A DNA stretch of 64,000 nucleotides from Virgibacillus doumboii (GTDB lineage: Bacteria > Bacillota > Bacilli > Bacillales > Amphibacillaceae): positions 3,100,001 to 3,164,000 of the forward strand of contig NZ_CADCWQ010000001.1 of assembly GCF_902806455.1 (NCBI RefSeq), in the 5' to 3' direction. Under the pieces are notes generated by a model. The model made no database searches, was not told the DNA's origin, and was given only the letters and a program-made list of their open reading frames with translations. Position numbers and translations under genes: made by a program. This document shows, one piece after another, positions 10,107 through 18,139 of this stretch. The number at the start of each line of letters is the position of its first letter. Position 1 is the first letter of the stretch.

Positions 10107-10733
10107 CTAAATATCAGGCTTTGAATCCGTTGTTTTTTGTTCCATTGGTGTTTCTATTGGTTTGTCTGTCGGAGTTTTCGCTTTCTTTGGATTAAATAAT
10201 CTGCCTTTTCGTACTTGTTTCACCCAGAAGCCGCCGTTTATCTGCTTCGGCTCATACGAAATGATGAATGCTTTTGGGTCAATCGTTTTAATCGTTTCAT
10301 ATAATCTTAGTTCATATTTTCTCGGGGTCAGGATTTGCATTGCCAGGCGGTCGCCGTCCATTCCATAGGCAAACCAGCTTGTTACGCCATATCCTTTATC
10401 TCTGAGTTTACGTGTAAATTCAATATTCGGATCGGAAGAAATAACATTAACCGTGATATAACCCAATGCCAGTTTTTCTTCAATTTTTGTACCAACAACA
10501 ACACCGATACCAAAGCCAAGTGCATATGCAATAAGGTTCTGTATTTCATTCAGATTGTCCAAAACAAGTCCAAGCCCTACGACATAGATGACAATTTCAA
10601 ACATGCTGACAAATGCAGCCGTATACCGGCGCCCTTTTAGAGTCAGAATCATCCGCATTGTTGACAGCGATACATACACAATATTAATTACAAGAATGAT
10701 TGCGACCATCATAAATGCATTTTCAAGCAACAT
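10107..10733 (-). CDS. yebE: UPF0316/DUF2179 membrane protein, YebE-like
   Basis: A 208-residue protein with three predicted membrane helices in the first half (around [28 protein letters not shown] and [15 protein letters not shown]), followed by a soluble DUF2179 domain containing [16 protein letters not shown]. The family's function is not settled; DUF2179 domains elsewhere bind nucleotides. The ATG at 10733 follows AGGAGGG and begins with the first helix; the longer reading would run into the divergent Hsp20 gene. In B. subtilis yebE lies between pbuG and purE, so its place here next to pur is ancestral. The tail is Lys/Thr/Pro rich. Confidence 0.85.
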   Translation of the reverse strand: MLLENAFMMVAIILVINIVYVSLSTMRMILTLKGRRYTAAFVSMFEIVIYVVGLGLVLDNLNEIQNLIAYALGFGIGVVVGTKIEEKLALGYITVNVISSDPNIEFTRKLRDKGYGVTSWFAYGMDGDRLAMQILTPRKYELRLYETIKTIDPKAFIISYEPKQINGGFWVKQVRKGRLFNPKKAKTPTDKPIETPMEQKTTDSKPDI

Positions 10734-10839
10734 AAACCCTCCTAATCCAGGAATACTTTCTAATTCATCATACTCACCTGACGCCCGGCAAATGCATACA
10801 TTGTTAGCGTAATCTATCCAAAACTTGCGAGGTGTCATG

Positions 10840-11274
10840 ATGGATCCATTTAAACAAATGACTGACTGGAAAAAAAACATGGATCATTTTTTCGGTGATC
10901 AGTTCTGGAATGAATTTGAAAATGTCATCAAACCTGCTATTCCACAAATTAATATTTATCAATATGATCATGAACTGATATGTATTGTCAATATCCCCGG
11001 ATTAACTGATTTAAACAAAGTGGACATTTTTGTAGATTATGCAACACTTGAACTGAAAGGTGTCATTGACGTTGCCTACACAGGAGGTACTGTTGTGAAA
11101 GAAGAAATCCTCCAGGGTGTTTTCGAACGGGAGGTTTCCTTACCTTTCCCTGTGCGCAAAGATAAAATTAACGCAACATATAAAGATGGTTTAGTCTTTA
11201 TTCACTTGCATCGTCTTATTTCCGATGAAAGCGGGCGAAATAAAGTAAGCATAGAATTAATGGATGAACGTTAA
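10840..11274 (+). CDS. Hsp20/alpha-crystallin family small heat-shock protein
   Basis: A 144-residue protein with an alpha-crystallin-like core: [22 protein letters not shown] forms the first strands and [21 protein letters not shown] the later ones. The GVFERE/SLP pattern is typical of Hsp20 proteins, which hold unfolding proteins in an ATP-independent way. Two ATGs occur at 10837 and 10840; the second stands five bases after GAGGTG and is preferred. It is divergent from the yebE-like gene, and its stop overlaps the MOSC gene stop through a shared TTAA. It could be a spore-coat type (CotM-like) member; the sequence does not decide. Confidence 0.8.
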   Translation: MDPFKQMTDWKKNMDHFFGDQFWNEFENVIKPAIPQINIYQYDHELICIVNIPGLTDLNKVDIFVDYATLELKGVIDVAYTGGTVVKEEILQGVFEREVSLPFPVRKDKINATYKDGLVFIHLHRLISDESGRNKVSIELMDER

Positions 11275-11981
11275 CTCTTGTTCGGCCCGTACACCCGCTT
11301 TTCAATGGATGACTGCTTCCCGCCAATCCGCTTGTACAGTGTTCTTTTCCATCTTTCGGCAAGCAAATCACATGATGCAAGTTCCTCAGCTGCTTGTAAG
11401 TCTTTTTTCTTTATATGCATCACTTCGTTACAGGCAGCAATTGTCCACTCTGGGTATTGACGATCAATCAGTTCCAACTCCATCCCTGCTTGTGCATGTC
11501 CCTCCTTGAGGACACGAAAATACCAGCCTGTTCGTCCACTGTTTTGGATACGCAGTGCAAGGTCCATGATACGAAAACGCCGGGCAGGCTTCCAGCACGG
11601 CTGCCGTGGCTGGGCAACTTGAATAATACTATCGCCAAACTGATATGTATCACCTATACATACGGTTGATTCATCGGCATTTTCCAATGAGAGATTTTCT
11701 CCAAAGGCACCAACGCCGATTGAATCGATGTTCAATTCGTCCTGCCAATCTTCGTAATGTTTTTTAGAATATGCGAACACTGCTTTTTCCGGTCCGCCGT
11801 GATTTTTCTTATCGGCAACTTCATCTTCGGTAAATCCGGTTTCCCTAAGCCATAACCTATCTTCTGTTTCATTTTTGAATATGCCACTTTCCCAAGGGCG
11901 GTCCATTCGGTTTTCTGCATTCGGATCACCCATCTGTTTCACCTTTCCCGTTAATAACTTATATACAAATGGTGCAGTCAT
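11271..11981 (-). CDS. MOSC domain protein (YiiM-like)
   Basis: A 236-residue MOSC (molybdenum cofactor sulfurase C-terminal) protein with the conserved Cys in QPRQPCWKP, the GAFGENL segment and a HGGPEKAVFAY motif. A C-terminal helical part (IAACNEVMHIKKKD) resembles the 3-alpha domain of YiiM. Such proteins reduce N-hydroxylated compounds using molybdenum cofactor, or are presumed to. Start ATG 11981 is six bases after GAGGTG; a GTG three codons upstream is less well placed. It stands alone, with no Mo-cofactor genes visible. Confidence 0.85.
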   Translation of the reverse strand: MTAPFVYKLLTGKVKQMGDPNAENRMDRPWESGIFKNETEDRLWLRETGFTEDEVADKKNHGGPEKAVFAYSKKHYEDWQDELNIDSIGVGAFGENLSLENADESTVCIGDTYQFGDSIIQVAQPRQPCWKPARRFRIMDLALRIQNSGRTGWYFRVLKEGHAQAGMELELIDRQYPEWTIAACNEVMHIKKKDLQAAEELASCDLLAERWKRTLYKRIGGKQSSIEKRVYGPNKS

Positions 11982-12103
11982 ATTCCCCACCTCTTTCTTC
12001 CTTTATTTTATCCTTATTCTGGTGAAAATGAAAACTGTACAGTACTCGATTTTAATTTTCGGAAATGCGGTTTAAATCACATATCCATAGTTGGAAAAGA
12101 AAA

Positions 12104-12132
12104 AACGCCTGGAGTAAGAAGCTCTGAGCGTT
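12104..12132 (-). terminator. Intrinsic terminator after the DUF1801 gene
   Basis: Minus strand AACGCTCAGAG and CTCCAGGCGTT pair with one internal mismatch region, followed by TTTTTCTTTTC. It lies 50 bases after the DUF1801 stop. Confidence 0.7.
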
Positions 12133-12181
12133 CCAAAAAAGGGGTCATATAAATACAAAGTGATATTTCTCATCGATTATA

Positions 12182-12775
12182 CTAATCATTTAATCCCTTT
12201 CCATCGAGAATTTGCTGCATATATTTTTCAACTCTTGACTCTCGGGTTTCGGATTTTTTGGCTTTGGAAAAATAAAGAATATATGCTCTTTGCCGTCCCG
12301 GCGTTAATGTTTCAAAAGCAGTTTTCAAATCAGGGGTTTCATCGAATTTATTTTGCAGTTCTTCAGGAATTGTGTATTCTGCAGTCTTTTTAAAATTCAC
12401 TTCCAAGCCGGCTTTTTCCACTTCAATAGCTTCATTTATATAGGCTTTCAATATGGGTTCCATCTCAACTACTTCCCGAACATTGGTGAACCGAATCTGG
12501 CGCTGTGCCTGCGAATTCCCGCCGGGTTTGGTTAGAATACCATTGGGATCCTTTAGTAAAGCACCTTTGAAAAACATAAGCGCAAAGTATTCTTTAAATC
12601 CTTGTATGATAACAATATTACGTTTCTGAAACATGTAACAAGGCAATTTCCACTTTAATTCTTCGGTCAGCCCACAATCAAGAATAATCATTCTCAACTT
12701 CTTAAATTCTTCCTGCCACTTTTGGGCGTTACTTAAATATTCATCAACCTTAGGATTCATTCTATTATTTGTCAT
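12182..12775 (-). CDS. DUF1801/YdeI-like protein
   Basis: A 197-residue soluble protein. The first 110 residues are a DUF1801 domain (LRMIILDCGLTEELKWKLPCY and FKEYFALMFFKGALL). The C-terminal half (FKKTAEYTIPEELQNKF, TLTPGRQRAYILYFSKAKKSETRESRVEK) is the YdeI/OmdA-type region. The same two-part design occurs in B. subtilis YdeI. No biochemical role is established that I can state with confidence. It appears to be a single-gene transcript, ended by a terminator. Confidence 0.8.
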   Translation of the reverse strand: MTNNRMNPKVDEYLSNAQKWQEEFKKLRMIILDCGLTEELKWKLPCYMFQKRNIVIIQGFKEYFALMFFKGALLKDPNGILTKPGGNSQAQRQIRFTNVREVVEMEPILKAYINEAIEVEKAGLEVNFKKTAEYTIPEELQNKFDETPDLKTAFETLTPGRQRAYILYFSKAKKSETRESRVEKYMQQILDGKGLND

Positions 12776-12864
12776 TAGGAAACACCTCTCTTACTTTTGA
12801 ACGCAAACATTAATATTAGTTAATTTTAACATAATCGCCTGCAGCTAATTTTTTACTTAACAAA

Positions 12865-12904
12865 AATAAGCAGCCCAATTATTATGTGAATTGGACTGCT
12901 TATT
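12865..12904. terminator. Bidirectional terminator between acyl-CoA ligase and DUF1801 gene
   Basis: AATAAGCAGCCCAATT (12865-12880) and AATTGGACTGCTTATT (12889-12904) form a near-perfect 16-bp stem. Read on the minus strand it is followed by TTTGTTAAG, so it chiefly ends the acyl-CoA ligase transcript. Confidence 0.85.
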
Positions 12905-12915
12905 TTCTGCTGCAG

Positions 12916-14409
12916 CTATTTCATTTCCGGAATTTTATCCTTCAGAGCAGCTTTATTTATTTTTCCAACGTGTGTTTTCGGCAGTTCATCGAGTAAAAAG
13001 AATTTCTTAGGTATTTTATATCGTGTCAGTTTTGCTTCACAATAGACTTTCAAATCTTCCTCGGTCATTTCATTTTTTGGAACAATAAATGCAACAACAA
13101 TTTCGCCCCATTTTTCATCCGGAAAGCCAAGGACGGCCGCTTCACTGATGGCTTCATTCGACTCCAGCCAATGTTCGACTTCCAACGGATAAACATTCTC
13201 CCCGCCGGTAATAATCATATCTTTTTTGCGGCCGACAATATAGACATATCCATCTTCATCCTGTCTGGCGAGGTCACCGGTATGGACCCAGCCGTCAATA
13301 ATCGTTTGCTCCGTCTCCTCCTGCTTATTCCAATAATATTCGAAAGCGTGATGTCCGCGAATCAACAGCTCGCCAACCTCATCATCAGCAGCCTCGTTAC
13401 TATTGCCTGCCATTATTTTTATATCATTAAAGAGCATTGGCTTACCGACCGATCCCAGTTTCCGCACTGTATCAGCAGGATCAATATAGAAATTATTCGG
13501 CCCGGCTTCAGTGAGACCATATCCTTCTTTGAAGGGAATACCCTTTTTATGGAAAGCCTGATAAATCTTATGCGGACAAGGGGCACCGCCTGATAAAAAG
13601 ACCTTCATATGTGGAAAGCTGGCTTTCTGAAATGCTTCCGTCTGGATCATCATGTGATACATCGTCGGCACACATAGCACAATCGTGCATTCATATGTAA
13701 TCAGGTCATTAACTGCCTTCGTTGGCTCAAACTCCGGAGATATAACGACTCTGCCGCCAACAAGCAACAGTGGTAACGACAATACGTTCAGCCCGCCTGT
13801 GTGAAACATCGGCAGGCATGTCAATGTCACATCAGTATCGGTTAAATTCCAGCTGATGATCGTGTTGATCGCATTCCACAAAATCGACCGGTGGGAAAGG
13901 ACAACCCCTTTAGGTTTTCCGGTAGTCCCGCCGGTATATATCATGGCCAGGGGATCCTGTTCGTCTGGCTTAGTTAATCCTGTATAAGTACCGGCAGTTT
14001 GCAGACTTTCAATATAGTAGTTGTTAGAAACATCCATTACTGCACTGCCTGTTTTAATCTTATTTATTTTTTCATTAAATAACGGATCAACACCGATTAG
14101 CTTCGGTGCGCAATCCTGAAGACAATAGTTCAGTTCATCATGCGACAGCCGCCAGTTAAGCGGTACAAAAATGGCACCAATTTTCATACAGGCCAATATG
14201 AAGTCAAAATAACTAATATGATTGGGGGCAAGCAGTGCTACCCTATCTCCTTTTTCAATCCCACGTTCAATAAAATATTGCGCCAGGATTTCTGCACGGT
14301 TATTGAGCTGCTTATATGTCCAGGCATTTTCTGTTTTCGCGTCAACTACTGCCTGTTTATCAGCAAATAAATTTACCCTGCTTTGAAACCAATCCATTGC
14401 AGCTTGCAT
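12916..14409 (-). CDS. Acyl-CoA synthetase (class I adenylate-forming, AMP-binding)
   Basis: Activates a carboxylic acid to its acyl-CoA through an acyl-AMP. Of 497 residues, the A3 loop YTGGTTGKPKG, A5 YGLTEAGP, A7 GWVHTGD, A8 GRKKDMIITGGENVYP and the late Lys in KTHVGKINK are all intact, so the enzyme should be active. The substrate cannot be read from the sequence; resemblance is to FadD/MenE-like ligases. GGAGGGG precedes the ATG. It is a single-gene transcript whose promoter has the same heptamer pair as livK, linking it to the operon at 17396-24840. Confidence 0.88.
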   Translation of the reverse strand: MQAAMDWFQSRVNLFADKQAVVDAKTENAWTYKQLNNRAEILAQYFIERGIEKGDRVALLAPNHISYFDFILACMKIGAIFVPLNWRLSHDELNYCLQDCAPKLIGVDPLFNEKINKIKTGSAVMDVSNNYYIESLQTAGTYTGLTKPDEQDPLAMIYTGGTTGKPKGVVLSHRSILWNAINTIISWNLTDTDVTLTCLPMFHTGGLNVLSLPLLLVGGRVVISPEFEPTKAVNDLITYECTIVLCVPTMYHMMIQTEAFQKASFPHMKVFLSGGAPCPHKIYQAFHKKGIPFKEGYGLTEAGPNNFYIDPADTVRKLGSVGKPMLFNDIKIMAGNSNEAADDEVGELLIRGHHAFEYYWNKQEETEQTIIDGWVHTGDLARQDEDGYVYIVGRKKDMIITGGENVYPLEVEHWLESNEAISEAAVLGFPDEKWGEIVVAFIVPKNEMTEEDLKVYCEAKLTRYKIPKKFFLLDELPKTHVGKINKAALKDKIPEMK

Positions 14410-14444
14410 CGCTACCCCTCCGTTTATTTCTATATATTACGGTA

Positions 14445-14477
14445 AGTATAGAGAATTGGAGTTACATGGCAGTTACA
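14445..14477 (-). promoter_or_regulatory. Activator-type promoter with TGTAACT heptamer pair, acyl-CoA ligase
   Basis: On the minus strand TGTAACT (14471-14477), spacer GCCA, TGTAACT (14460-14466), then nine bases and TATACT (14445-14450) as -10. No good -35 exists; the heptamers cover that place. The layout is that of SARP/BTAD-activated promoters and is repeated before livK with the same spacings. Confidence 0.7.
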
Positions 14478-14508
14478 GTTCACCAGCAGCCGTCACATCC
14501 AATCTGAT

Positions 14509-14613
14509 ATCGGCGATTTTTCGGTGAATATCGGCGATTTCAATTTAATTATCGGCGAAATCAACACGAATATCGGCGATTTTCACTTATATTTCGGTGA
14601 TTTTGAAATTTGA
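14509..14613. repeat. Degenerate 21 bp tandem array (ATATCGGCGATTT type)
   Basis: ATCGGCG-like cores begin at 14509, 14530, 14551, 14572 and 14593, an exact 21-base period; the last reads TTCGGTG. An extra TTCGGTGA occurs at 14519. The array lies between the divergent acyl-CoA ligase and lipoprotein genes, upstream of both promoters. No reading frame explains it. Confidence 0.88.
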
Positions 14614-14697
14614 CATGAAATTTGGTTTTTTCATTAAAACAAATAAGATTCAGTGTTATGATGAAATGTGAATTATACTGATGAGGATGTTTTGATA

Positions 14698-15168
14698 ATG
14701 AAAAAGTTTTTCGCACTTCTGTCCCTTTTAATTCTTATATTAGCTGGCTGTAATGCACAAAAAAATGATGATAATTATTTCTTGTCACTTACGGGGGAGA
14801 GTGACAGCTGGAAACTAAATCGATACGAAATCGTAATAACACCTGAGGAATTTAAATTAGGAAATGGAACATTAACAATGAAAAATCATGAGGAGTATAA
14901 AACGGATTCTTTCCACTTTACAACACACGCAGTTATTAACAATGAAGATAGAACGATTCATACCAGTTCCGTAACCGGTATGGGGATTGATATAGCGGAA
15001 GAGACGACCGGAACAATTGAAGGGAAAGGTGAAAACTCCATCACACTCGATGACATAAGTGATGTTTATATGATCGTTGAGTGGTGGGATGTGAATAAAG
15101 AAGAAAATGTGAAGGAACGAATCAATTTGTATAACAAACCTGAAGGAAACGATACATTTTTGAAGTGA
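14698..15168 (+). CDS. Putative lipoprotein, function unknown
   Basis: A 156-residue protein with a lipoprotein signal peptide: MKKFFALLSLLILILAGC, with Cys18 as lipidation site. The mature part is rich in Asp/Glu/Thr with alternating strand-like segments (SWKLNRYEIVITPEEF, ENSITLDDISDVYMIVEWWD) and is probably a small beta-fold at the membrane surface. I do not recognise the family. ATG 14698 is chosen because it begins the signal peptide. It leads a group of four plus-strand genes encoding surface or membrane proteins. Confidence 0.75.
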   Translation: MKKFFALLSLLILILAGCNAQKNDDNYFLSLTGESDSWKLNRYEIVITPEEFKLGNGTLTMKNHEEYKTDSFHFTTHAVINNEDRTIHTSSVTGMGIDIAEETTGTIEGKGENSITLDDISDVYMIVEWWDVNKEENVKERINLYNKPEGNDTFLK

Positions 15169-15181
15169 TTGGAGAATTAAC

Positions 15182-15319
15182 ATGACTCAAAATAAACCAT
15201 TCGGTCAAAAAACAACATCCAAGTGGTTTGCGATGGTTCCAAAATGGCTGCGATATCTTATCATTTTTGGCGGATTAATTATGCTGGTCTATTTTTCAAA
15301 TAAAGGGATATGGTTTTAA
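15182..15319 (+). CDS. Small single-span membrane protein (45 residues)
   Basis: A 45-codon gene starting MTQNKPFGQKTTSKWFAM, then one hydrophobic helix (LRYLIIFGGLIMLVYF) and a short end NKGIWF. GGAG lies eight bases before the ATG, 13 bases after the preceding stop, so it is probably translated from the same message. I do not recognise it. The positive N-terminus suggests the N-terminus stays inside. It could assist its membrane-protein neighbours, which is inference. Confidence 0.6.
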   Translation: MTQNKPFGQKTTSKWFAMVPKWLRYLIIFGGLIMLVYFSNKGIWF

Positions 15320-15348
15320 CTGATTCGAAAAATTAAGGAGTTCTTCTC

Positions 15349-16284
15349 ATGAAAAATAGCTTACTTGTGCTGTCCATGCTGATGATGGTTGGCTTAATCA
15401 TCGGGACTTATGTTCACCAGAATCGGGAAACGGCAGCCCTGCCACAACTGACTCTTCCAACTGAAACACAGAACGATACGGCATCACCCGACCAAACGGA
15501 ACAACCTCAGCCTGACCCATTACAACCGGTAACCGATGACACAATCAGTTATTCGCTGCAAAATAATGAACTGAACATTACATATACTCAAGGAGAGAAT
15601 TGGATTAAAGTTCCGATTGAAAAAGAACTATTATTCAATGGGGAGTACCGTGGCAACAAACAGGAATTGATTAATGACAGCTATATTCTTACGGAAAACC
15701 GCGCTGCATTCTTATATAAACAAGGTCCTGTAAAACTAAAATATTCCCTTAGTCAGGGAAAATCATGGCAGGACAGTGTTGTTGCGGAATCCTTTCCACA
15801 CTTGCGTTTTCGAAAAGTGGAATTCTTAAATGACCAGTTTGGATATGTGATTATTTCCGGTGGCCGTACCATGTCTCAGGAATATTCAACTGCCTTTTTA
15901 ACGCATGATGGCGGGAAAACCTGGGAGGCAACAGCAGATCCACCGACAATAAGAATGATTTCGGATGGCGGCTTTGTGGATGAAACAACCGGATTTTTAT
16001 CTTATGGAACGATTAATCCTATGGAGCCAGATGTTTATGTAACACAGGATGGCGGGGAGAGCTGGGAAAAAGCAGCATTCCATATTCCGGAAAAGTATGA
16101 CAGGATTTTTGTTCAGGCAGAAGTTCCGGTGAAAGAAGGAGACCATTTATCTGTTTTGGTTAATCAGGGGCCGAACGGTGATTACCTGGGTGGAAAAGTG
16201 AAGGGAAAATTTATATCTAAAGATAATGGATTAACATGGGAATTTTCGATGGAGGTACAGCCAAATGAATCAAAACCGGAATAA
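15349..16284 (+). CDS. Exported BNR-repeat beta-propeller protein
   Basis: A 311-residue protein with an N-terminal signal anchor (LLVLSMLMMVGLIIGTYV), a Pro/Gln/Thr-rich linker (residues 30-65), then sialidase-type Asp-box repeats: SQGKSWQ, THDGGKTWE, TQDGGESWE and SKDNGLTWE. Asp boxes stabilise propeller blades and do not by themselves show glycosidase activity; no catalytic set is evident. It probably works outside the membrane, as a binding or assembly factor. Its end overlaps the next gene by 20 bases, so the two are coupled. Confidence 0.75.
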   Translation: MKNSLLVLSMLMMVGLIIGTYVHQNRETAALPQLTLPTETQNDTASPDQTEQPQPDPLQPVTDDTISYSLQNNELNITYTQGENWIKVPIEKELLFNGEYRGNKQELINDSYILTENRAAFLYKQGPVKLKYSLSQGKSWQDSVVAESFPHLRFRKVEFLNDQFGYVIISGGRTMSQEYSTAFLTHDGGKTWEATADPPTIRMISDGGFVDETTGFLSYGTINPMEPDVYVTQDGGESWEKAAFHIPEKYDRIFVQAEVPVKEGDHLSVLVNQGPNGDYLGGKVKGKFISKDNGLTWEFSMEVQPNESKPE

Positions 16285-17128
16285 ATTGCTGAAAATAATC
16301 GGCTGGATTCTGCTTCTTTCCGCCATCACTTTTTTCTGCTTGCAGATGGGTTATTTATTCGCAGCAGCCAGGTATCAAGTAGAGTACATTGATAATCAGA
16401 TTTTTTATGTCGTCAATATGTTATGTATTATTTGTTTGTTGATTGCTCTTCTGCTTCTGCTTACGCTCACTAAAAAATTGAAATTTATTGTGTCCGGTGT
16501 TGGGGTTGTATTTATCATTGTTAATGCTGTGCTACTTCTTAACAGTAATCAGCATATAAAGAATATTACCAGCATTTCACCGGATTGGAACCAGGTTTTA
16601 TCAATTAAAATGAATGTGGAAAGCGGGGTAGCTGTTTACTACAGGTCTTATTATGGTATTTTGGCTCGTCCAAAAGAAAAGTTGCCTTATGAAGCTGAAG
16701 GTAATTTTAAAGTAGAGTGGTTGGCAGATGATATTGCGGCAGTTACCTACAAAGCTGAAAATAATACGATGCAGCAATTCATCGCTACCTATGGTGATCG
16801 CGGCAGTGGCAGGTCTTATTACTATGTGGGGGCCGAAATTCATGGTCAGTGGCAGGCCGGTGACACTAAAGTTGTAAGTGACACAGAAGGAATTTCCGTT
16901 ACGGTAAATGGGAAAACCGACACATTTGGCTGGGACAATATAAAGCAGTTCGGTACGCTTGCTGTTGTTTTAAAGAAAAATGACGAGGCAGTTTGGACAA
17001 TCGGTTTAAATGAAAATTTTGAGGTTCATTCAGATCCGGCTGAACCGACTGTCGGAAATATTACTTTATATAAAGCAACCATGGAGGATAATCAGCCGAT
17101 AACATTGGACTATAAGGGAGCAAACTAA
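16265..17128 (+). CDS. Membrane protein with extracytoplasmic domain, function unknown
   Basis: A 287-residue protein with three hydrophobic helices in its first 100 residues (around IIGWILLLSAITFFCLQMGYL, VVNMLCIICLLIALLLLL and FIVSGVGVVFIIVNAVLLL), followed by about 190 residues of strand-rich soluble sequence. I do not recognise the family. It overlaps the BNR protein gene and ends the four-gene group. The group has no enzyme signature, so a shared structural or stress role at the envelope is only a guess. Confidence 0.65.
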   Translation: MNQNRNKLLKIIGWILLLSAITFFCLQMGYLFAAARYQVEYIDNQIFYVVNMLCIICLLIALLLLLTLTKKLKFIVSGVGVVFIIVNAVLLLNSNQHIKNITSISPDWNQVLSIKMNVESGVAVYYRSYYGILARPKEKLPYEAEGNFKVEWLADDIAAVTYKAENNTMQQFIATYGDRGSGRSYYYVGAEIHGQWQAGDTKVVSDTEGISVTVNGKTDTFGWDNIKQFGTLAVVLKKNDEAVWTIGLNENFEVHSDPAEPTVGNITLYKATMEDNQPITLDYKGAN

Positions 17129-17156
17129 AAAACACTACTTGAGACTATATTTAAGA

Positions 17157-17335
17157 GGACATATTTTCCGTTATCCTTGTCAAAAACAGTGTTTTTAGGT
17201 TGTTCGCGGACATATTTTCCGTTATCGGTTAAAAAATGCTTCGATGTACTGCAATTTAAACTGAATAAAGGAAAATATGACCGCCAAAGCCTTCAAATAG
17301 AGGTTATTTTCGAAAATAAGGAAAAATATGTCCGC
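17157..17335. repeat. Intergenic repeats GGACATATTTTCCGTTAT, two direct and two inverted
   Basis: Forward copies begin at 17157 and 17207; inverted copies (AAGGAAAATATG.CCGC and ATAAGGAAAAATATGTCCGC) lie at 17268 and 17316. Steps are about 50-60 bases, and forward and inverted copies can pair into a long imperfect hairpin. The region separates convergent genes. The same family occurs at 40750-40881. Confidence 0.85.
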
Positions 17336-17343
17336 ATCAAAAA

Positions 17344-17369
17344 AACGCCTGAATAAGATTTCAAGCGTC
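17344..17369 (-). terminator. Intrinsic terminator of the liv-KASIII-SDR operon
   Basis: Minus strand GACGCTTGAAAT pairs with ATTCAGGCGT and is followed by TTTTTTTG. It sits 27 bases after the SDR stop, the last gene of the operon. Confidence 0.8.
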
Positions 17370-17395
17370 TTTCCAATTTCCAGCACTAATAGACA

Positions 17396-18139
17396 CTACA
17401 TCATTATCCCGCCATCAACATGCAGCACATGGCCGTTCACATAATCGGCTTCGTCGGAGGATAAAAACAAATAGGCGTTTGCAATGTCCTCGGGCCTGCC
17501 CAGCCGCCCCATCGGAACTTGTGCTTTCATTTTATCAATCACTTTGTCCGGCACTCCGGCTACCATTCCCGTTTCGGTAAATCCGGGTGCTACGGCATTC
17601 ACGTTTATCCCTTTACGGGCGAGCTCTTTGGCCCATGTTTTTGTCATACCGATAATTCCTGATTTCGCTGCTGCGTAATTGGTTTGTCCCATGTTTCCAT
17701 AAGTGCCGGAAACAGAAGATGTGTTAACGATTTTCCCTTTGCCTTGGGCGATCATGGATGGCAGTACCGCCTGCGTACAATGGAAGACACCTGTCAGGTT
17801 AACATCGATGACCTGCTGGAACTGCTCTGGTGTCATTTTTGACAGCATCGCATCTCTGGTGATTCCGGCATTATTAACTAATATATCTATCTTGCCATAA
17901 GCTGATAAGACTTTTTCCACCATTGCATCCACACTGCTGCGGTCGGCCACATTAACCTGAACGAAGGTGCATGTCACATCCTCTGCCAGCAATTCATTTT
18001 CACGTTTTATCCCCGTTTCTTCATCAAAGTCAGCGATAACAACTTTTGCTCCTTCGCTGGCAAATGTGCGGGCAGCCTGTAAGCCGATTCCATTGGCTGC
18101 GCCTGTGATTATCGCTGTTTTATCTTGTAATCTATTCAT
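17396..18139 (-). CDS. Short-chain dehydrogenase/reductase, FabG-like
   Basis: A 247-residue classical SDR: cofactor loop TGAANGIG (residues 12-19), NNAG at 89-92, catalytic Ser142, Tyr155 and Lys159 (YAAAK). It resembles 3-oxoacyl-ACP reductases, so it interconverts 3-oxo and 3-hydroxy acyl groups; ADFDEE after strand 2 suggests NAD(H) more than NADP(H). It is the last gene of the liv operon and overlaps the hydrolase gene by eight bases. In this setting oxidation of a 3-hydroxyacyl-CoA during breakdown is likelier than fatty acid synthesis, by inference. Confidence 0.9.
   Translation of the reverse strand: MNRLQDKTAIITGAANGIGLQAARTFASEGAKVVIADFDEETGIKRENELLAEDVTCTFVQVNVADRSSVDAMVEKVLSAYGKIDILVNNAGITRDAMLSKMTPEQFQQVIDVNLTGVFHCTQAVLPSMIAQGKGKIVNTSSVSGTYGNMGQTNYAAAKSGIIGMTKTWAKELARKGINVNAVAPGFTETGMVAGVPDKVIDKMKAQVPMGRLGRPEDIANAYLFLSSDEADYVNGHVLHVDGGIMM

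Noticed and set aside
17396..18139. Housekeeping fabG of fatty acid synthesis
   Set aside because: The gene ends a transporter operon with a KASIII-like enzyme and no fabD, acpP or plsX; a dedicated catabolic role fits better.
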